The translations under genes and the position numbers were made by a program. Positions 21,224 to 24,307 of a stretch of 24,307 bases of DNA are shown in pieces. Source of the DNA: Prevotella sp. (GTDB taxonomy: Bacteria; Bacteroidota; Bacteroidia; Bacteroidales; Bacteroidaceae). The notes under the pieces were generated by a model that was given only the letters and a program-made list of their open reading frames with translations, was not told where the DNA came from and did no database searches. Within the stretch, counting starts at the first letter, position 1. Each line of letters starts with the position of its first letter. Location: the NCBI GenBank assembly GCA_016283605.1, contig JAEENF010000042.1, positions 1 to 24,307 of the forward strand. Direction: 5' to 3'.

Positions 21224-21241
21224 AACTTTAGAAATCGGCAA

Positions 21242-21273
21242 CAAAGGTACGAATAAGTAAGCAAAAAGCCAAA
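21242..21273 (-). promoter_or_regulatory. Consensus Bacteroidetes promoter of ilvC
   Basis: Minus-strand TTTG (21270-21273), 20-bp spacer, TACCTTTG (21242-21249). Predicted transcription start is near 21238, about 130 nt before the ATG. Confidence 0.8.
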
Positions 21274-21302
21274 TTTTATTCGGACTTTTTCAGATTTCTT
21301 CA

Positions 21303-21677
21303 TTATTCCATTAACTTGATGTGATATCTTTCGCTCGTATTGTAATCACGGTCTTTGTCTTTACCGAAGTACTCCAGAAGAAATTTCTTATTCTTCTGAC
21401 GGGTAACCCGGATAAGTACCTCTCTGTAAGTGACACGATCGTTCTCCAAATAGCTCTCGTAAGCATTAAAAGTAGTGGACTTCTTGTCCTCGCTTTTTTT
21501 GACCAACTTGAACGCAGAGACATTGCGGTGACTCTGAGCGATATCGACATATAAGCTATCACTCGTAAATCTGAACATCAATTCCCCACTCAGGGACAGA
21601 TACTTGCCATTCAAGTCAAGTGCATGTACCTCAAAGAAGCAACATGACATCAGACATAAAAACAAAAACTTTCTCAT
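21303..21677 (-). CDS. Small exported protein of unknown function
   Basis: This 124-aa protein starts with a signal peptide (RK, then a hydrophobic Cys-containing run to about residue 19, EVHA cleavage region). The mature part is predicted to be beta-rich and highly charged: DLNGKYLSLSGELMFRF, then alternating basic segments such as RQKNKKFLLEYFGKDKD. It looks like a small beta-barrel or lipocalin-like fold, but no family is recognised. The ATG at 21677 has an AAAGAAAG stretch upstream. It lies 23 bp downstream of the permease stop on the same strand, so it may be the third gene of that unit. It is more AT-rich than its neighbours. Confidence 0.72.
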   Translation of the reverse strand: MRKFLFLCLMSCCFFEVHALDLNGKYLSLSGELMFRFTSDSLYVDIAQSHRNVSAFKLVKKSEDKKSTTFNAYESYLENDRVTYREVLIRVTRQKNKKFLLEYFGKDKDRDYNTSERYHIKLME

Positions 21678-21700
21678 ATCTTTCTTTTCTATATTTTACA

Positions 21701-23494
21701 TTACAGTCTTGTTAATGGATATACGATGTTCACAATGAAAATGTTGGCGGCGAGGATGATGAGATTCATCAGCAGGCCGATGCGCATGAAATCGCTGAAA
21801 CGGTAGCCACCCGGGCCATAGACCAGCATATGGGTGGGCGATCCGATGGGCGTAGCGAAGCTGCTGCTGACGCTGACCATCAGGGCAACGAGGAAGGGGA
21901 ACGGTTCGTAGCCCAGCTTCTCGGCAGCCTCGTACATGATGGGGAAGAACATGGCTCCTGCCGCCGTGTTCGAAATAAACTCAGTAATAAATGTTCCAAC
22001 AAAGCAGATCGCCGTCATGACGACAATCGGATTTGTACCGCAGACGTCGAGGATGCCATTAGCCATCCACTCAGCAATACCCGTCTTCTGGATAGCAAGA
22101 CCGAGGACGGCACTGCCGGCGAAGACCATCAGGATTTCCCAGTTGATGGCCCGCATGGCCTGATCAACGTTACAGCAACGGAAGATGAGCATGGCAGCGG
22201 CAGCGAGGAAGGCGCATTGCAGCAGCGGCATGACACCCAACGCCGAAAGGGCCACCATAGCTATCATGATCGTGGTGGAGACAAGCGTACCGCGTCCGAT
22301 GTTGGGCACGTCGTCGGAATCGAAGAAATGGATGTCGTTCTTCAGGGACGAGGTATTGACATTGATGTTCTTAGGACAGACTAACAGCAGCGTGTCGCCC
22401 GCCTGAAGCACCACTTGTCGCGGACTCTCCTTGATGCGCTCGCCGCGTCGGGCGACAGCCGCCAACGTCAGATTGTTATTCTTCTCAAATGTGCTGCCAC
22501 CGATGGTCTTGCCTATCAGGCTGCTGCCGAAGTTGATGTAGGCCGTACGCAACTGGCGGCTCTTGTCGAGCTCACTCATGGAGAAGACATGGTGGTCGGC
22601 GCTCACCAACTGGTGACTCTTTGCTATCTCCAGGATCTCGTCTATCTGTCCGGCATACACCAGATGATCACCTCCCATGATGGGCTCGTTCTCCGTGATG
22701 GGCATCGGGACATCGTCGAAGTGATACAACTCTATCAGACTGCCACCCTTAACGTGGAAGAGGCCGGCCTCAGCGAGTGTCTGGCCGATACAGGGATTAT
22801 CCGACGGTACCTGCAGTTCCACGGTGTACTCGCCCGTGGATTCGAAAGCACTCTCAGGGGCCTTACGCTCAGGCAGCAACCGCCGCATAGCAATGACCGA
22901 CAGTACACCGACGGCGAGACAGAACAGTCCGGGGATGGTCGTGGTCAGCACATTCATCGCCTCACCCGTCTTCTCCTCGTAGAGTCCACTGATGATCAGG
23001 TTCGGCGGCGTACCGATAAGGGTACATACACCACCCATGCCCGAGGCATAGCTCAGGGGGATGAGCAGCTTGGAGGGTGAGACACCGAGTTTCTTCGACC
23101 ACATCTTGACGATATTGACGAAGAGCGTCACGACAGTGGTGTTGCTGAGGAACGAACTGAGCACGGCCACCGGCAACATCAGTCGCGTCACCGCCTTCGA
23201 ATAGCTGTCGGGCGTGCCAAGCAGATGCTTAACAATCCATTGCAACACCCCGGTATGCGTCAGTCCTGCGACGACCACGAAGAGCACGCCGACGGTGATG
23301 ACCGACGTACCGCTGAAGCCCGAGAATGCCTCCTTGGCATCGAGTACGCCCGTGACATACAGAACACCGATGGCACCGAGGAACACCAGATCAGAACGCA
23401 GTTTGGTAAACAGCAGAATGCTGAACATGCCCAGCACCGTCACAATGGTGATACAAGCATCAAGACTAAAGCCTAAAAAAAGTTCTGTTCCCAT
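21701..23494 (-). CDS. SLC13/DASS-family permease with two TrkA-C domains
   Basis: This 597-aa inner-membrane transporter of the SLC13-like (Na+/sulfate or dicarboxylate) type has hydrophobic segments up to about residue 205, a soluble insert, and more membrane segments to the end. Substrate-loop motifs SNTTVV (117-122), GTPPN (161-165) and SNTAAGAMFFPI near the C-terminus are present. The soluble part (about 220-375) looks like two RCK/TrkA-C units (VPSDNPCIGQTL and GSSLIGKTIGGS), as in many bacterial members. The start at 23494 (MGTELFLGF) is chosen because a longer frame to 23677 would overlap the thioesterase gene and has no membrane character. The substrate is not readable. Confidence 0.88.
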   Translation of the reverse strand: MGTELFLGFSLDACITIVTVLGMFSILLFTKLRSDLVFLGAIGVLYVTGVLDAKEAFSGFSGTSVITVGVLFVVVAGLTHTGVLQWIVKHLLGTPDSYSKAVTRLMLPVAVLSSFLSNTTVVTLFVNIVKMWSKKLGVSPSKLLIPLSYASGMGGVCTLIGTPPNLIISGLYEEKTGEAMNVLTTTIPGLFCLAVGVLSVIAMRRLLPERKAPESAFESTGEYTVELQVPSDNPCIGQTLAEAGLFHVKGGSLIELYHFDDVPMPITENEPIMGGDHLVYAGQIDEILEIAKSHQLVSADHHVFSMSELDKSRQLRTAYINFGSSLIGKTIGGSTFEKNNNLTLAAVARRGERIKESPRQVVLQAGDTLLLVCPKNINVNTSSLKNDIHFFDSDDVPNIGRGTLVSTTIMIAMVALSALGVMPLLQCAFLAAAAMLIFRCCNVDQAMRAINWEILMVFAGSAVLGLAIQKTGIAEWMANGILDVCGTNPIVVMTAICFVGTFITEFISNTAAGAMFFPIMYEAAEKLGYEPFPFLVALMVSVSSSFATPIGSPTHMLVYGPGGYRFSDFMRIGLLMNLIILAANIFIVNIVYPLTRL

Positions 23495-23534
23495 GAGCCT
23501 AAAGGTTATTGTAAGTGTCAATGTTTTATTCTGA

Positions 23535-24281
23535 TTATCCGAAAACGACCTTGCTGCGGCAGACCTCAACGCCGTCGTCCTTGCAGATACGGACGTTGAA
23601 AGAGTTGACCGTTTCGTCAGCAGGCTGTCTATAGAAGGAGAGTCGGTCGCCCTGATGGGCCTCTGCGACGTAGGCAATCTCGAAACGGCGGATCTGGTGG
23701 TCGCGGTACCAGTCGAGGGGCCACAGGTCGAGAACGTGTTCGATGTATTTCACGCTATTGATATGGCCATTGATGTCGACATCGTTATACTGCGTCTCGA
23801 TGGTGCGCACGAACTCGGCATCGTCGGACATCTTCACACGACCGCCCTTGTCGATGGGGCACTCCTTGTCCTTGACGATCCAGTTGTTGATGGCACCGTC
23901 ATCAATGCTGAAGATATCAGTAGGCTGACGGTTCTCGGTGTCGATCATCGCCCAGATAGAACGGCCGTAGCCATAAACTTTACCCTCCTCGCCAACGACG
24001 CGGAAGTTACGCGAGGTGAAATAGCGCATGGCCGACTCCACCCATGTTTCAACATTGAACTTGGTGTACATCATCGGCATCTCGTCCATCTCGATGGCCA
24101 GACGTGAGAGCACCCACGAGCGGTTGATGGTGAGCAGATACTTCATGCCGAAGCCGCGTGCCGAGGAATGGAAGTCGGCGGCATTGAGCATGTGGTTGCC
24201 CAGATGTCCCATAAACAAGCGCCCGCTGAAATCGCAGTGGAACGGCTCAGCCAAAAATTCGTATGATCCTATCTTATCCAT
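23535..24281 (-). CDS. Acyl-ACP thioesterase
   Basis: This 248-aa protein of the FatA/FatB-like acyl-ACP thioesterase family has a double hotdog fold. It releases fatty acids from acyl carrier protein. The first hotdog (about 1-125) starts KIGSYEFLAEPFHCDFSGRL. The second holds the catalytic block NDVDINGHINSVKYI, giving Asp169, Asn171 and His173. The length matches bacterial members (about 245-250 aa). The ATG at 24281 is preferred; an in-frame TTG at 24296 would add five residues without support. It is upstream of the SLC13 permease by 40 bp, probably in one unit. The promoter lies outside the window. Confidence 0.92.
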   Translation of the reverse strand: MDKIGSYEFLAEPFHCDFSGRLFMGHLGNHMLNAADFHSSARGFGMKYLLTINRSWVLSRLAIEMDEMPMMYTKFNVETWVESAMRYFTSRNFRVVGEEGKVYGYGRSIWAMIDTENRQPTDIFSIDDGAINNWIVKDKECPIDKGGRVKMSDDAEFVRTIETQYNDVDINGHINSVKYIEHVLDLWPLDWYRDHQIRRFEIAYVAEAHQGDRLSFYRQPADETVNSFNVRICKDDGVEVCRSKVVFG

Positions 24282-24307
24282 TTTCCCGTTCTTCAAGGAA
24301 AGCGCTG

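Noticed and set aside
23495..23677. 61-residue N-terminal extension of the SLC13 permease
   Set aside because: It overlaps the thioesterase coding region and lacks hydrophobic or family character.

Overview
The window reads as chromosomal DNA of a Bacteroidales bacterium, most likely Prevotella or a close relative. The support is repeated Bacteroidetes-type promoter boxes (TAnnTTTG, mostly TACCTTTG or TATCTTTG, three of them with a TTTG about 19-20 bp upstream), A-rich leaders instead of strong Shine-Dalgarno sites, many MKK-type signal peptides, and family members typical of this order (a signal-peptide-bearing C1B peptidase, a DUF6175-like protein, a short acyl-ACP thioesterase). I see no phage, transposase, rRNA or CRISPR. 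This is ordinary chromosome with one unusual envelope-protein operon and several odd repeat structures.

Layout. 1-200: a REP-like imperfect palindrome, an 11-bp tandem repeat and a terminator. 202-1801: an SDR oxidoreductase (-) divergent from tcdA (+). 1848-4563: an orphan LuxR-type response regulator (-), metY (-), and an Lrp/AsnC regulator (+) divergent from metY. 4564-7206: trpS (-) and a Xaa-Pro aminopeptidase (+). 7364-8569: an exported bleomycin-hydrolase-like cysteine peptidase. 8649-14136: a promoter, a 40-codon small ORF, six consecutive genes for exported or lipid-anchored proteins, and tandem terminators. 14227-17836: recJ-recQ, overlapping by 14 bp. 17825-19753 (-): a MaoC-type hydratase followed by a PurF paralogue without the glutaminase cysteine. 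19924-20006: tRNA-Tyr. 20059-21273 (-): ilvC with a structured leader. 21303-24281 (-): acyl-ACP thioesterase, SLC13-type permease and a small secreted protein.

The best candidate for an undescribed system is the six-gene unit at 8877-14071. Every product has a signal peptide, and the first and last are lipoproteins. Two members (168 and 162 aa) are diverged paralogues that look LPP20/FlgT_N-like. One matches my memory of DUF6175, which I place tentatively near TolB/CsgG. One ends in an SH3-like module resembling the FlgT C-domain. My inference is an outer-membrane or periplasmic assembly in which FlgT/CsgG/LPP20-type modules are spread over separate proteins.

A second theme is a recurring DNA architecture: short tandem units (7, 8 or 9 bp, with a different sequence at each locus) placed as inverted pairs around promoters or gene ends (2510-2582, 7198-7326, 19790-19888). 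One-sided arrays also occur (1823-1849, 4077-4104), and one array lies in frame inside the aminopeptidase gene (6145-6174).

Amino-acid metabolism is prominent (metY with a divergent Lrp regulator and a near-consensus Lrp box, trpS, ilvC, two peptidases), alongside DNA repair (recJ-recQ) and lipid metabolism (thioesterase, MaoC).
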